From the NCBI GenBank assembly GCA_001544595.2, contig FCOH02000007.1:62001-126000 (forward strand): a stretch of 64,000 nt of DNA. The letters run 5' to 3'. The stretch comes from Caballeronia peredens (GTDB lineage: Bacteria; Pseudomonadota; Gammaproteobacteria; Burkholderiales; Burkholderiaceae). A program made the translations under genes and the position numbers. The notes beneath the pieces were generated by a model that ran no database searches, was not told the DNA's origin, and saw only the letters and a list, made by a program, of their open reading frames with translations. Below, piece by piece: positions 17,465 to 26,986 of this stretch (its first letter is position 1; each line of letters begins with the position of its first letter).

Positions 17465-18310
17465 TCAGATCGCTTCTTTCGCGAGACTTTCGGCCATAGC
17501 CAGAAGTCCCCCTTCGAGCGCGGGAAACAAGCTGCGCTGAAAGTTGTTCCAGCGCAGTTCGAGAATGGAATCGGCGGGATCGATGCTCGTGCCGAGCACA
17601 TCGAAGATGACCTCCCCGGAATCGATCCCGTTGTCGACGTAATGAAACGACGCACCGGTCCTGTCGATACGCGGCGCGGGTTCCATGCGCATCGTGTTCC
17701 AGTCGGCGACGCGCTGGCCTCGCGCGCCATACAGCGCATCGAGCGTCGCATATGCGCCGCGCCGTTCGAACGGCGAGCCCTGACGCGTCACGCCGGGATG
17801 AATGTTCGCGATGCGCCGGTTGAACTCGGCGCCGGGCCGCACCAGTTCGTCCAGAATGACGAGCAGGCCATCGAGCACGACGAAATCGGCGTCGAGCGCA
17901 TGCAGCTTGTCGAGCAGGCGGCGTTCGAACGCGCTCTTCTGCGCAGCGCGCTCGACGACGGCATCCATCGGCAACCGTCGATACGAAGACGGCACCGCAT
18001 GCAGCAGACTCGTGACAGGCACGCCCTGCACCGCGAGTTCCGGCGGATGAATCCACTGCCCGCCCGGCTCGTAGCGAAAGCCGTATCCGGCGAGCTTCTC
18101 GCGATCCTTCGGCGAGGCTTCGTCATCGTCGTAGATCACGCCTTCGAGGGAATAGATGTCGCCGAGCGGAGAGTCGTCGAGCCGTTCGACGAGATATTCG
18201 AGCGGCGATTTCATGTAGCGCAGTTCGCCCTTGTATTCGATATGCTGTCCCGCGCGATCCGCCGCCGCGTTGCGCAAGGACATGATGTAGACCAGTTTTG
18301 TCTTCGTCAT
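17465..18310 (-). CDS. pvdF: N5-hydroxyornithine formyltransferase (PvdF-like)
   Basis: The protein has 281 residues, the PvdF length. The formyltransferase core is marked by VVLDGLLVILDELV, RRIANIHPGVTR (catalytic Asn-x-His), and SFHYVDNGIDSGEVIFD with the conserved Asp. It transfers formyl from N10-formyltetrahydrofolate to N5-hydroxyornithine, making the C-terminal fOHOrn residue loaded by OrbJ. The ribosome-binding site is weak. A terminator hairpin with an ATTTTT tract lies in the 46-bp gap after orbA, so expression probably depends on readthrough. Confidence 0.9.
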   Translation of the reverse strand: MTKTKLVYIMSLRNAAADRAGQHIEYKGELRYMKSPLEYLVERLDDSPLGDIYSLEGVIYDDDEASPKDREKLAGYGFRYEPGGQWIHPPELAVQGVPVTSLLHAVPSSYRRLPMDAVVERAAQKSAFERRLLDKLHALDADFVVLDGLLVILDELVRPGAEFNRRIANIHPGVTRQGSPFERRGAYATLDALYGARGQRVADWNTMRMEPAPRIDRTGASFHYVDNGIDSGEVIFDVLGTSIDPADSILELRWNNFQRSLFPALEGGLLAMAESLAKEAI

Positions 18311-18320
18311 TGAATCTTCG

Positions 18321-18349
18321 AAAAATGGGCGGCGCGCGAGACGCCGCCC
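18321..18349 (-). terminator. intrinsic terminator between orbA and pvdF
   Basis: On the minus strand GGGCGGCG and CGCCGCCC form a perfect 8-bp stem with a 7-nt loop, followed by ATTTTT. It lies in the 46-bp gap between the orbA stop and the pvdF start, with no room for a separate conventional promoter. It may lower pvdF and orbL transcription relative to orbA. Confidence 0.7.
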
Positions 18350-18356
18350 GCGATCA

Positions 18357-20570
18357 TCACCAGTTATAACGGGCGCTTGCGATCACCGTGCGCGGATTGC
18401 CGTAGAAGCAGGCCGAATCAGACTGACAGCCGCTCACGAACGTGCGATTGAAAATGTTCTGCGCATTGACTGCGAAGCGCCAGTGCGGCATGTCATAGTG
18501 AATCGCCGCGTCGTACACCGTGTAGCTCGGGATACGCAGCGAGTTGTCGGCGGCGCCTGCGAGCGCGCTCTGATAGCGAATGCCGCCGCCGAAGCCGAGG
18601 CCGTCGAGCGGACCCGAATGCCACGTCCAGTCCGCCCACAACGATGCCATCTGACGCGGCAGCGGAATCGACACGGGCCACTTGCCGAGCGTGTCGTCGT
18701 TCGCGCTGATGTTCTTCACATCCTGATAGACATACGCCGCGATCACCGACAGATTGCGCGTCACGTTGCCCACCGCGCTCAGTTCGATGCCGCGGGAACG
18801 CACTTCGCCGGTCTGCACGGAGAACGTTCCGGTCGGATCGTTCGGATCCGGCGTGAGCACGTTCTTCTGGTTGATCTGATACACCGCTGCAGCGAGCATC
18901 AGGTTCTTGCCGATCGGCTGCCAGCGCAAGCCCGCTTCGATCTGCCGGCCTTTCGTCGGCGCAGGCAAGCCGCCGTCGGCCATTCTCACGCCGATGATCG
19001 GATTGAACGAAGTCGAATAGCTGATGTACGGCGAGAGACCGTAATCGCCGAGATAGGTCAGGCCTACGCGGCCCGTGAAAGCGCTGTCGTCCTGCTTGAG
19101 TTGCGTGCCGCCGACGATGTCGTCCTGCTTCGTGTTGCTCCAGTCCTCGCGGGCGCCCACGGTCAGCATCCAGCGATTCCACTTGACCTGATCCTGCGCA
19201 TAGACGCCGAAGGAATCGAGCGTCGTGCGCGTATCGGTCTGGCCGAAGGAATCCGGTCCGCTGAAGATCGCGGTCGATACCGGCGTGTAGACCGGGTTGT
19301 ACATATTGAGGCTCGGCGCCTGCGCGAGCCATTCGCTGTCTGTCGAGTTCTGGCGGTTGTACTCGAAGCCGAGCAACACCGTGTGTTCGAGCGGACCCGT
19401 GCCGAAGCGCGCCTGCGCCTGATTGTCGATGTCGAAGCGGCTGTAGTTCGGCTGAAACAGACCTGCGTAGCGCGAGAGTGTCTGTTCGGTCGGATCGCTT
19501 GCATCGAGACCGCCGCCCCACACCGCACCGTTATCGAGCGACAGATGCATCCAGCGCGTGTTCTGCCGGAACGTCCAGATGTCGTTGAACTTGTGCTCGA
19601 ACTGATAGCCGACCGACCATTCCTTCTTGCGATAGTACGAGTAGGTCGGGTCGCCCGTATACAGATCCGGCGAGATCTTGCCGTTCGGATTCGGCAGCAC
19701 CGTGCCTTGCGCCGGCAGGAAGTTGTTCGATGCATCGCCCCAGTCCTGCAGATAACTCGCCGCGATCGTCAGCGACGTATTCGCGTTCGGCTGCCAGCGC
19801 ACGGACGGCGAGATGGCAAAGCGCTGCTCCGCGTGCGGACCCGTCAGCGAATTGCCGTCGCGTCCTACTGCAAGCACGCGATACGACAAGGTTCCGTCCT
19901 TGTCGATCTTGTCGCCGATATCGAACTGCACCTGCTTGCGCGCATAGTCGCCGATCTGCACGCCGGCCTCGCGATAGCGCCCGCCATCGGCAAGCTTGCT
20001 CTGCACGTCGACGATCGCACCCGGATCGCCTTGCCCGTACAGCACCGATGTCGGTCCGCGCAGAACCGTGATGCTGTCGATCATGTACGGATCGACGCGC
20101 CAGCTCGACAGGTTCAGCGTGTTGGGCACCTGCAGCCCATCGACGAACACCGTCGGCGTGAAGCCGCGCAGCGCCGAGTACCAGTCCGAACGCACGTCCG
20201 CGCCGTATGACGAAAAGCCCGGGATATAACGCAAGGCCTCGTTGATGCTGGTCGCACCTGTTTCCTCGATCTGCGTCGACGTCACGACGTTGATTGTCTG
20301 CGGAATCTCGTCGATGGGCGTATCGGTCTTCGTGCCGGTGCGGCTCTTGCGCGCGACCAGGCCGACCGTATCGTCGCTGTCCGCCGTTGCGCTCACACGC
20401 ACCGCGGGCAACGTGCTCGTCTGTTGCGCGACTTCCTGCGCCTGCTGTTGCTGCTGTTGCTCCTGTGCCTGAGCATGATTCATCGCCGCGAGACAGAATG
20501 CCGCGCTCGTTGCCGCCGCAATCGCACTCCGCTGCACGCCGGTGCGGCGCGTCCCTCTTCCCCACTTCAT
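18357..20570 (-). CDS. orbA: TonB-dependent ferric-siderophore receptor (OrbA-like)
   Basis: The protein has 737 residues. A signal peptide ends at AQA, followed by a Gln-rich stretch (EQQQQQQAQ). A TonB box-like LPAVRVSA, the plug (IDEIPQTINVVTSTQIEE, LRGPTSVLYGQGDPGAIVD) and the beta-barrel follow, ending in an aromatic strand ASARYNW. It takes up the ferric siderophore across the outer membrane. There is no N-terminal signalling (STN) domain and no anti-sigma gene nearby, so uptake should not feed back on the sigma factor through surface signalling. The ATG at 20570 is chosen over one 7 codons upstream because of GGAG at 9 nt. It follows pvdA by 48 nt. Confidence 0.93.
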   Translation of the reverse strand: MKWGRGTRRTGVQRSAIAAATSAAFCLAAMNHAQAQEQQQQQQAQEVAQQTSTLPAVRVSATADSDDTVGLVARKSRTGTKTDTPIDEIPQTINVVTSTQIEETGATSINEALRYIPGFSSYGADVRSDWYSALRGFTPTVFVDGLQVPNTLNLSSWRVDPYMIDSITVLRGPTSVLYGQGDPGAIVDVQSKLADGGRYREAGVQIGDYARKQVQFDIGDKIDKDGTLSYRVLAVGRDGNSLTGPHAEQRFAISPSVRWQPNANTSLTIAASYLQDWGDASNNFLPAQGTVLPNPNGKISPDLYTGDPTYSYYRKKEWSVGYQFEHKFNDIWTFRQNTRWMHLSLDNGAVWGGGLDASDPTEQTLSRYAGLFQPNYSRFDIDNQAQARFGTGPLEHTVLLGFEYNRQNSTDSEWLAQAPSLNMYNPVYTPVSTAIFSGPDSFGQTDTRTTLDSFGVYAQDQVKWNRWMLTVGAREDWSNTKQDDIVGGTQLKQDDSAFTGRVGLTYLGDYGLSPYISYSTSFNPIIGVRMADGGLPAPTKGRQIEAGLRWQPIGKNLMLAAAVYQINQKNVLTPDPNDPTGTFSVQTGEVRSRGIELSAVGNVTRNLSVIAAYVYQDVKNISANDDTLGKWPVSIPLPRQMASLWADWTWHSGPLDGLGFGGGIRYQSALAGAADNSLRIPSYTVYDAAIHYDMPHWRFAVNAQNIFNRTFVSGCQSDSACFYGNPRTVIASARYNW

Positions 20571-20618
20571 TCTTCTTCTCTCCAATCCCAATGCGGCTTC
20601 ATTGATGCCGCTACTTTG

Positions 20619-21983
20619 TCAAAGAGCGACGGCCACGCGGCCGCCGCTCACCCCGGTTTTTTTGCTATCCGCCGCGCGCTGCGTGGCGGCGTTCTCTTGT
20701 CCCGCATCGGCGAGCGACGCGGCGATCTCGTCCGAGCGCACCGCCAGTACGGACAGCAGCGTGTCGGAGAGACCGTGGCTGTCTTCGCAGCAGCCTTGAA
20801 GATAGATGCGTGCCTTGAAGTTCGAAGGCGTGACGAGCCGATAATCGCGGCCGACGTTGCGCTCCGCGAGTGCATCGCCGAGATGCGACGCAAGACCATC
20901 CAGCAGCGCGACATGCGTATCGCGCCGATAGCCCGTCGCCAGCACGAGCGCGTCGAAGCGCTCCGCGTGCGCGTGTCCGGTGAGCACATCGCGCATCGTG
21001 AGTTCGATCGCGCCGTTCGCACGCCGCGCCGTGTTCTCGATCGCCGTATTCGCCAGCAGACGATGGCGCGCTTCATCGGAAACCTTCTGCAAATAAAGCA
21101 TTTCGTAGATCTGCTCGATGAGCGGACGATCGACCACCGCATAGTTCGTATCGCGGAAGCGTTCCATCAGCGAACGGCGGCCGTCCTCCGATTGCGCATA
21201 CACGACGTCGGTGAATTCCGGACTGAAGATTTCATTGACGAAGGGCGTGTCGTCGGCGGGCTTGAGCGCGCCCGCACGAATCACAAGCGTCGCATCGACA
21301 TGCGGAAAGCGGCGCGCGATATCCGAAAACACTTCCGCCGCGCTCTGTCCTGCGCCGATCACCGCGATGCGCTTCTTGCCGTTGCGCTCATCGCCCGCGA
21401 TGCGCTCGATCGAACTCAGATACGCCGACGAATGGATCACGTTATGCGGCCCGAGAGACGCGAACGGCTCCGGCACACGCGCCGCGCCGCCGACGCCGAT
21501 CGACAGCGCATTCGTCACGCGCCGCCACTCGCGTCCGTCCTCGTCCTGCGAGACCACGCGCAACGCGCTCACATCGCCGTTTGCTTCGAGCACCGGTTCG
21601 ATCGCCGTGACGGATTGCCCGTAGTGCACGCGCTCATCGAAGGTTTGCGCGACCCAGCTCAGATAGTCGTGAAACTCGACGCGCGTCGGATAGAAGTTCT
21701 TGAGGTTCACGAATTCGTTCAGACGTCCGCGCTCGAACAGATAATTGATGAACGTGAAGCGGCTCGTCGGATCGCGTTGAGTGACGAGATCCTTGAGGAA
21801 GGAAATCTGCATGCGGCAATCGTCGAGCAACATGTCGCGATGCCAGCCGAACTCGCGCTGTCGCTCGATGAAGCAATGCTTCATGTTCGAGGTCGAACTC
21901 TCTTCGGCGAGCCGCACGGCAAGCGACAGATTCGACGGTCCGAAGCCCACGCCGATCAGATCGAATACGGTTTCTTTCTTCAT
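20619..21983 (-). CDS. pvdA: L-ornithine N5-monooxygenase (PvdA-like)
   Basis: The protein has 454 residues. The FAD site is DLIGVGFGPSNLSLAVRL (residues 8-25), the NADPH site is IAVIGAGQSAAEVFSDI (about 205), and the family C-terminal motif is LVLATGYRRD. It hydroxylates the side-chain nitrogen of ornithine, the first step for both hydroxamate residues. The start follows the orbJ stop by 13 nt with AGGG close upstream, so it is cotranscribed with the synthetases. Many ornibactin loci are reported to have orbK at this point; no coding space exists for it here. Confidence 0.94.
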   Translation of the reverse strand: MKKETVFDLIGVGFGPSNLSLAVRLAEESSTSNMKHCFIERQREFGWHRDMLLDDCRMQISFLKDLVTQRDPTSRFTFINYLFERGRLNEFVNLKNFYPTRVEFHDYLSWVAQTFDERVHYGQSVTAIEPVLEANGDVSALRVVSQDEDGREWRRVTNALSIGVGGAARVPEPFASLGPHNVIHSSAYLSSIERIAGDERNGKKRIAVIGAGQSAAEVFSDIARRFPHVDATLVIRAGALKPADDTPFVNEIFSPEFTDVVYAQSEDGRRSLMERFRDTNYAVVDRPLIEQIYEMLYLQKVSDEARHRLLANTAIENTARRANGAIELTMRDVLTGHAHAERFDALVLATGYRRDTHVALLDGLASHLGDALAERNVGRDYRLVTPSNFKARIYLQGCCEDSHGLSDTLLSVLAVRSDEIAASLADAGQENAATQRAADSKKTGVSGGRVAVAL

Positions 21984-21996
21984 GTCCCTGGTTCTC

Positions 21997-24900
21997 TCAC
22001 ATGTCATTGGTCGATGCCAGCGAAGCGCGGCGCATGAGCGTCGCGCCGAGGCCCGCGAAATGCGGCGTGGCGAAGATGTCCTGAATCGCGATGTCGAAGC
22101 CCGCACGGCGCGCCGCATCGACGAAGCGCACGACGGCAAACGATGTCGCTCCCGCGGCGAACAGATCGTCATCGAAAGCAAGCGTCTGGCCCTCGAAGAG
22201 ATCGCGCCAGAGATTCGCGAGCGCTTCCGCTTCGCTGCTTGCATCGCGTGCAGCTCGCGGCTCCGCGCTTCGTTGCGGCACGTCTGCAAAACGCGGCTCG
22301 CACGCGCCGAAAACGTCGTGCGGCGCAAGCACGAACTGCTCGACAATCGCGCGATAGCGTTTCGCGAGCGCTTCGACGAACGCAGCATCGACGCGCTCAT
22401 TTGCATACGAAAACGCCACGCTCACGCGCGCATCCGGATGTTCGGTGACATCCAATTCGAGATCGAACACGACGCGATGACGCGCGTCGTAGAAGCCTTC
22501 GATCGCGAGGCCGGCCCAGTCGCGCGACGCCATCGCGGCCGGACGCAGATAGTTGAACATCACCTGAAACAGCGGATTGCCCGCGCCGGGCCGATGCGCA
22601 TTCAGCGCGGCGACGACGTCGGCGAACGGGACATCCGCGTGCGCATAAGCGGCGAGCGCGGCGTCGCGAAGCGTGGCAAGCAGGCTCGCGGGCGTGTCGT
22701 CGTTCGACATGCGCGTACGCACGACGACGGCGTTGATGAACAGCCCGAGTGCATCGCGCGCTGCGTCGCCCGTCGATTCGCGCGTGGAGGCGAGCACGCC
22801 GACCGGTTGATCGTGTGCGCCCGTCAGATGTCGCAATGCCGCGTTCAGCGCGGCATGCAGCAGCATCGGCAATGTGGCGTGGCATTCGAGCGCGAAGGCG
22901 CGAGCACGTTCGACGAGCGCATGGTCGAGATCGAATGCGATGCGGCTCGCGAGCCATTGCGGTTCATCGACGCGTCCCGCTGCAGGTGCGGGCAGTTCGA
23001 TCGCGGGCAGATCGCGAAGCGCGTCGCGCCAGAAAGCGAGCCGCGCGCCCGACGACGATGCCGGCAACACGAGCGCACTCGAAGCGCGCTCCGACACCGA
23101 CGCGCCCTTCTGCAACGCAACGTATGTCGCGCGAATATCGTCGAGCCAGAGATCAATCGACTGACCATCCGACACGATGTGATGCACGACGAGCGACAAC
23201 ACATGATCGTTCTCGGCGAGACGCAGAAGACGTGCGCGCCAAAGCGGATCTGCGCCGGCAAGATCGAAAGGCGTGAGTGCGTCTTCGTCGGCGAGGCGCT
23301 TCGCTTCTTCGATGCGGCCCGCGAGATCGATCACCGGCAACTCGATGCGCCACATCGGCACGATGCGTTGCCCCGGCAACGCGCCCTCGCGTTCGACGAG
23401 TCGCGTGCGCAATGCCGGATGACGCGCCGCCGCTTGCGCGAGCGCCTCGCGAAGCGCATCGGCATCGAGCGCGCCATGCAGCCGGAGCGCGACCGGAATG
23501 TTGTACGCGGCGCTGTGCGGCTGCGCGCGCCACAGGAACCAGAGGCCGAGTTGTGCGGCGGAGAGCGGCCACACGCCGTGTTCATCCGCTGCAAATGCGG
23601 CCTGCACGCCGACCGACGCACTCTCACACATATTCGCCTGCAAGACGCGCTTCGCGTATTGCGACAACACCGGCGTCTCGAACAGCGCGCGCACCGGCAC
23701 GTCGCGTCCGAGCGATTCCGCGACGCGCGTCACGACACGCACGGCCGCGAGCGAATGACCGCCGAGTTCGAAGAAATGATCGCTGCGTCCGACGCGCTCA
23801 GCATTCAGCACCTCGCGCCAGATTTTCGCGAGCGCGGCTTCGGTACCGGCAGCGGGCGCTTCGTAGATGCGTTCCTTCTTTGCGGGCTCGGGCAATGCCG
23901 CGCGATCGACCTTACTGTTTGCGTTGCGCGGCAACGCATCGAGCACGACGATATGCGCGGGCACCATGTAATCCGGCAGCGTGCGGCGCAGATGCGCGTC
24001 GAGTTCGGCGGCATCAACGGCGCGGCCCTTCGCTGCGCGTTCGCGCGCATCGCCCTTCAGTTCCACATAGGCGACGAGCGCCGCCTGCGCGCCTTTGCCG
24101 CGCACGACGGCGCATGCTTCGCGCACGTCATCATGCGCTGCGAGTTGCGCTTCGATTTCACCGAGTTCGATGCGCAGGCCACGCAGCTTCACCTGATGAT
24201 CGACGCGGCCGATGAAATCGAACACGCCATCCGCACGACGTCGCACCAGATCGCCGGTTCGATAGAGACGCGCGCCCGCTTCGCCATAAGGATCCGGCAC
24301 GAAGCGCTCCGCCGTGAGCGCGGGGCGATCGAGATAACCGCGCGCGACGCCCACGCCTTCGCCGCCGAGATACAGTTCGCCGATCACGCCGACGGGCAAC
24401 GGATTCAGTCGTGCATCGAGCACATGCGCGGTGCGCGCGCCGACCAGCGTGCCGATCGGCAGATACGCGCAATCGGCGAGCTTCGCGGGATCGTCGCCGG
24501 GGTTGAACATCCACAGCATCGGCGTGATGACCGTCTCGGTCGGACCGTAACCATTGACAATGCGCGCGTTCGGAAACGCGCGGCGCATCAACGCAAAAGC
24601 CTCGCGCGATGTCGCTTCGCCGCCGACCGTGATCGATCTGAGCGTCGGCGGCGCGCCATGCACGAGCGCCCATTCGGCGAGTTGCGTCGCGCAGCCGGGC
24701 GGCACGTAGGTCATCGTCACGCCTTCCTTGCGCATCAGCTTGCAGGTGAGCGCGGGCGGCCAGAGCGTGTCTGCGGTGATCGCCACCGCCGCGCCCGAGA
24801 TGTACTGCGAGAACCAGCCTTCATGCGCGCCGTCGAAGTTGACCGACTGGAACAGCATGAACGTGTCCTGCTCCGTTGCGCCATAACGTTCCGCAATCGC

Positions 24901-26961
24901 CACGCAATGACGCGCGAACGAACCGTGATCGACGATCACGCCTTTCGGCTTGCCGGTCGATCCCGATGTATAGATGGCATAGGCGGCCTGCCCCGGCGCG
25001 ACTTCGGGCAGCGCAACGCTTGACGTTTCATCGTCGGCATAGAGACTTTCGTCGTCGAGAAGCCAGACACGCGCATTCGCGGGAAGCGGCAGCGCATCGA
25101 GACTCGCGCGCTCGGTGATGATGTGCTCGATATGCGCGTCATCGAGGATCTGCGCGAGGCGTTCGCGCGGATGACTCGGATCGAGCGGCACGAAAGCACC
25201 GCCCGACTTGAGCGCCGCAATCAGACCGACGAGGAGATCGACCGAGCGGTTCAACGCCACGCCGACGCGCATTTCCGCACATACGCCCGCATCGATCAGG
25301 CGTTGCGCGATGCGGCCGGCGCGCGAATCCACCTGGCCGCGCGTCAACGCGCGCTCCATATCAGCAACACCGCGTGCATCGGGCCGCTTACGCGCATGAC
25401 GAGCAATGCGTTCGGGCACGGACACGAACTCAGGCACGCATTCCGGCGCGTTGCGATTCCACGCATCGAGTTGCGTGCGTTCGTCCTGCGGCAGCCATTG
25501 AAGATCGCCGACGATCACATCCGGCGTATCCAGTGCATTGCGCAACAGTTCGACAAAGCGGCGCGCGAGACGTTCGATCGCGTCGGCTTCGAAGAGATCG
25601 AGCGCGTAGATGAACGCAGCATCGAGCGAACCGTCCGCGCGTTCTTCGAAGTTCGCCGTCAGATCGAACTTCGCGAACGGCGTGCCGGACGGCAGTTCGG
25701 TCATGCGCACATCGCCGAGCGATGGCAACGCGCGGCGCGCACCATATGCTGCCATCACCTGAAAGAGCGGATGATGACTCGCGCTGCGCACGATGCCGAG
25801 CGCTTCGACCACTTGCTCGAACGGTACGTCCTGATGCGATTGCGCATCGACGAGCGCTAGTTGCGACGCATCGACCAGCGAAGCGAACGGCTGCGTTGCA
25901 TCGACGCGCGCCGCGAGCGTCAACGTGTTGACGAAGAAGCCGATGAGTCCCGCCGTCTCCGCACGATCGCGGTTTGCGGCGGGCACGCCGATCTGGATAA
26001 GCGTTTCGCCCGACGCGCGCGCGAACAGCGCATCGAGAGCAGCGAGCAACACGGCGAAAGGCGTCGCGCGACGCGTGTTCGCGAAGTCGCGCAAGCGGGC
26101 GGCGAGCGATGCATCGAGCGAAAACACGTGACGTGCGCCGCGTGCGCTGCGTTCGGCCGGGCGCGTCGCCGCGCCCGGCAGCATGAGCACGTCGCGTGAT
26201 GGATCGAGCCGCGCGCGCCAGAAGTCGAGTTGCCGGTCGCGCTCGCCCGCATCGAGCCAGCGGCGCTGCCACAACGCGTAATCTGCGTATTGAATCGGCA
26301 ATGGCGCGACCGATACCGACTGGCCCTTCGCATACGCGCGATAGAACGATGCCAGTTCCGCGAGCGCGATATCCGCGGACCAGCCATCGGACACGATGTG
26401 GTGCGTCGTCAGAGACAGCCAGTGCGTGTTCGCATCGAGCCTGATCAACTGTGCGTGCACGAGCGGCGCATGCGTGAGATCGAAAGGACGCGCTTCATCG
26501 GCAAGTGCGATGGCCGCGGCGCGCGCCTCGCGTTCGGCGGCAGGAATGTGCGTGAGATCGAGCGCCTGCCACGGACAGCGCATCGGTGCGTGTACCGTTT
26601 GCAGCACGCCGTCCGCGCCTTCCGTGAACGTCGTGCGCAGCGCCTCGTGACGCGCGATCAACGCATCGCACGAAAGGCGCAGTGCATTCGCATCGAGCGC
26701 ACCGTCGAGCCGCAGGCGTTCGGTGATGTGATACGCCGCCGGCTCGTCGATCATGCGCGCGTGCAACCAGAGCCGCGTCTGCGCAAACGATGCAGGCACG
26801 CTCGCCTCGCATGCCTCGCCTCGCGCGCGCGGCGGAATCGGCAGCATGCGAAAGTCGATGCCCGCATCGGCGAGACGCGCGACGAACACTGCGCGCTGCG
26901 CGTCCGGCAACTGCGCGAAACGCGTCGCGAGAGAAAGCAGATCGAATTTGGACGGCGTCAT
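21997..26961 (-). CDS. orbJ: nonribosomal peptide synthetase, C-A-T-C-T (OrbJ-like)
   Basis: The protein has 1654 residues. Domain order: condensation (HHIVSDGWS near residue 190), adenylation (about 510-1010, YTSGSTGKPKG near 666), carrier (FFELGGHSL, Ser near 1070), second condensation (HHIVSDGQS near 1261) and second carrier (AAGATSF, Ser near 1605). Reading the ten specificity positions by eye gives DGEYTGGITK, which I associate with N5-formyl-N5-hydroxyornithine in ornibactin-type synthetases. There is no thioesterase. The terminal C-T pair fits release by condensation with an amine such as putrescine. The true start is the ATG with AGGAG upstream, 25 nt after the orbI stop; the open frame extends further upstream without meaning. 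Confidence 0.93.
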   Translation of the reverse strand: MTPSKFDLLSLATRFAQLPDAQRAVFVARLADAGIDFRMLPIPPRARGEACEASVPASFAQTRLWLHARMIDEPAAYHITERLRLDGALDANALRLSCDALIARHEALRTTFTEGADGVLQTVHAPMRCPWQALDLTHIPAAEREARAAAIALADEARPFDLTHAPLVHAQLIRLDANTHWLSLTTHHIVSDGWSADIALAELASFYRAYAKGQSVSVAPLPIQYADYALWQRRWLDAGERDRQLDFWRARLDPSRDVLMLPGAATRPAERSARGARHVFSLDASLAARLRDFANTRRATPFAVLLAALDALFARASGETLIQIGVPAANRDRAETAGLIGFFVNTLTLAARVDATQPFASLVDASQLALVDAQSHQDVPFEQVVEALGIVRSASHHPLFQVMAAYGARRALPSLGDVRMTELPSGTPFAKFDLTANFEERADGSLDAAFIYALDLFEADAIERLARRFVELLRNALDTPDVIVGDLQWLPQDERTQLDAWNRNAPECVPEFVSVPERIARHARKRPDARGVADMERALTRGQVDSRAGRIAQRLIDAGVCAEMRVGVALNRSVDLLVGLIAALKSGGAFVPLDPSHPRERLAQILDDAHIEHIITERASLDALPLPANARVWLLDDESLYADDETSSVALPEVAPGQAAYAIYTSGSTGKPKGVIVDHGSFARHCVAIAERYGATEQDTFMLFQSVNFDGAHEGWFSQYISGAAVAITADTLWPPALTCKLMRKEGVTMTYVPPGCATQLAEWALVHGAPPTLRSITVGGEATSREAFALMRRAFPNARIVNGYGPTETVITPMLWMFNPGDDPAKLADCAYLPIGTLVGARTAHVLDARLNPLPVGVIGELYLGGEGVGVARGYLDRPALTAERFVPDPYGEAGARLYRTGDLVRRRADGVFDFIGRVDHQVKLRGLRIELGEIEAQLAAHDDVREACAVVRGKGAQAALVAYVELKGDARERAAKGRAVDAAELDAHLRRTLPDYMVPAHIVVLDALPRNANSKVDRAALPEPAKKERIYEAPAAGTEAALAKIWREVLNAERVGRSDHFFELGGHSLAAVRVVTRVAESLGRDVPVRALFETPVLSQYAKRVLQANMCESASVGVQAAFAADEHGVWPLSAAQLGLWFLWRAQPHSAAYNIPVALRLHGALDADALREALAQAAARHPALRTRLVEREGALPGQRIVPMWRIELPVIDLAGRIEEAKRLADEDALTPFDLAGADPLWRARLLRLAENDHVLSLVVHHIVSDGQSIDLWLDDIRATYVALQKGASVSERASSALVLPASSSGARLAFWRDALRDLPAIELPAPAAGRVDEPQWLASRIAFDLDHALVERARAFALECHATLPMLLHAALNAALRHLTGAHDQPVGVLASTRESTGDAARDALGLFINAVVVRTRMSNDDTPASLLATLRDAALAAYAHADVPFADVVAALNAHRPGAGNPLFQVMFNYLRPAAMASRDWAGLAIEGFYDARHRVVFDLELDVTEHPDARVSVAFSYANERVDAAFVEALAKRYRAIVEQFVLAPHDVFGACEPRFADVPQRSAEPRAARDASSEAEALANLWRDLFEGQTLAFDDDLFAAGATSFAVVRFVDAARRAGFDIAIQDIFATPHFAGLGATLMRRASLASTNDM

Positions 26962-26986
26962 GCAGCTCCTTTTTTGCTTGTGGTTC

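Noticed and set aside
20440..20470. Trinucleotide-like repeat in orbA as a phase-variable tract or CRISPR-like repeat
   Set aside because: It is a short, mixed CAG/CAA run encoding Gln residues after the signal peptide, and cannot shift frame by unit change.
21781..25023. 1080-codon open frame on the plus strand opposite orbJ
   Set aside because: It lies antisense to conserved NRPS domains. Its Arg/His/Ala-rich composition is the usual shadow of GC-rich codon bias, and it matches no fold.
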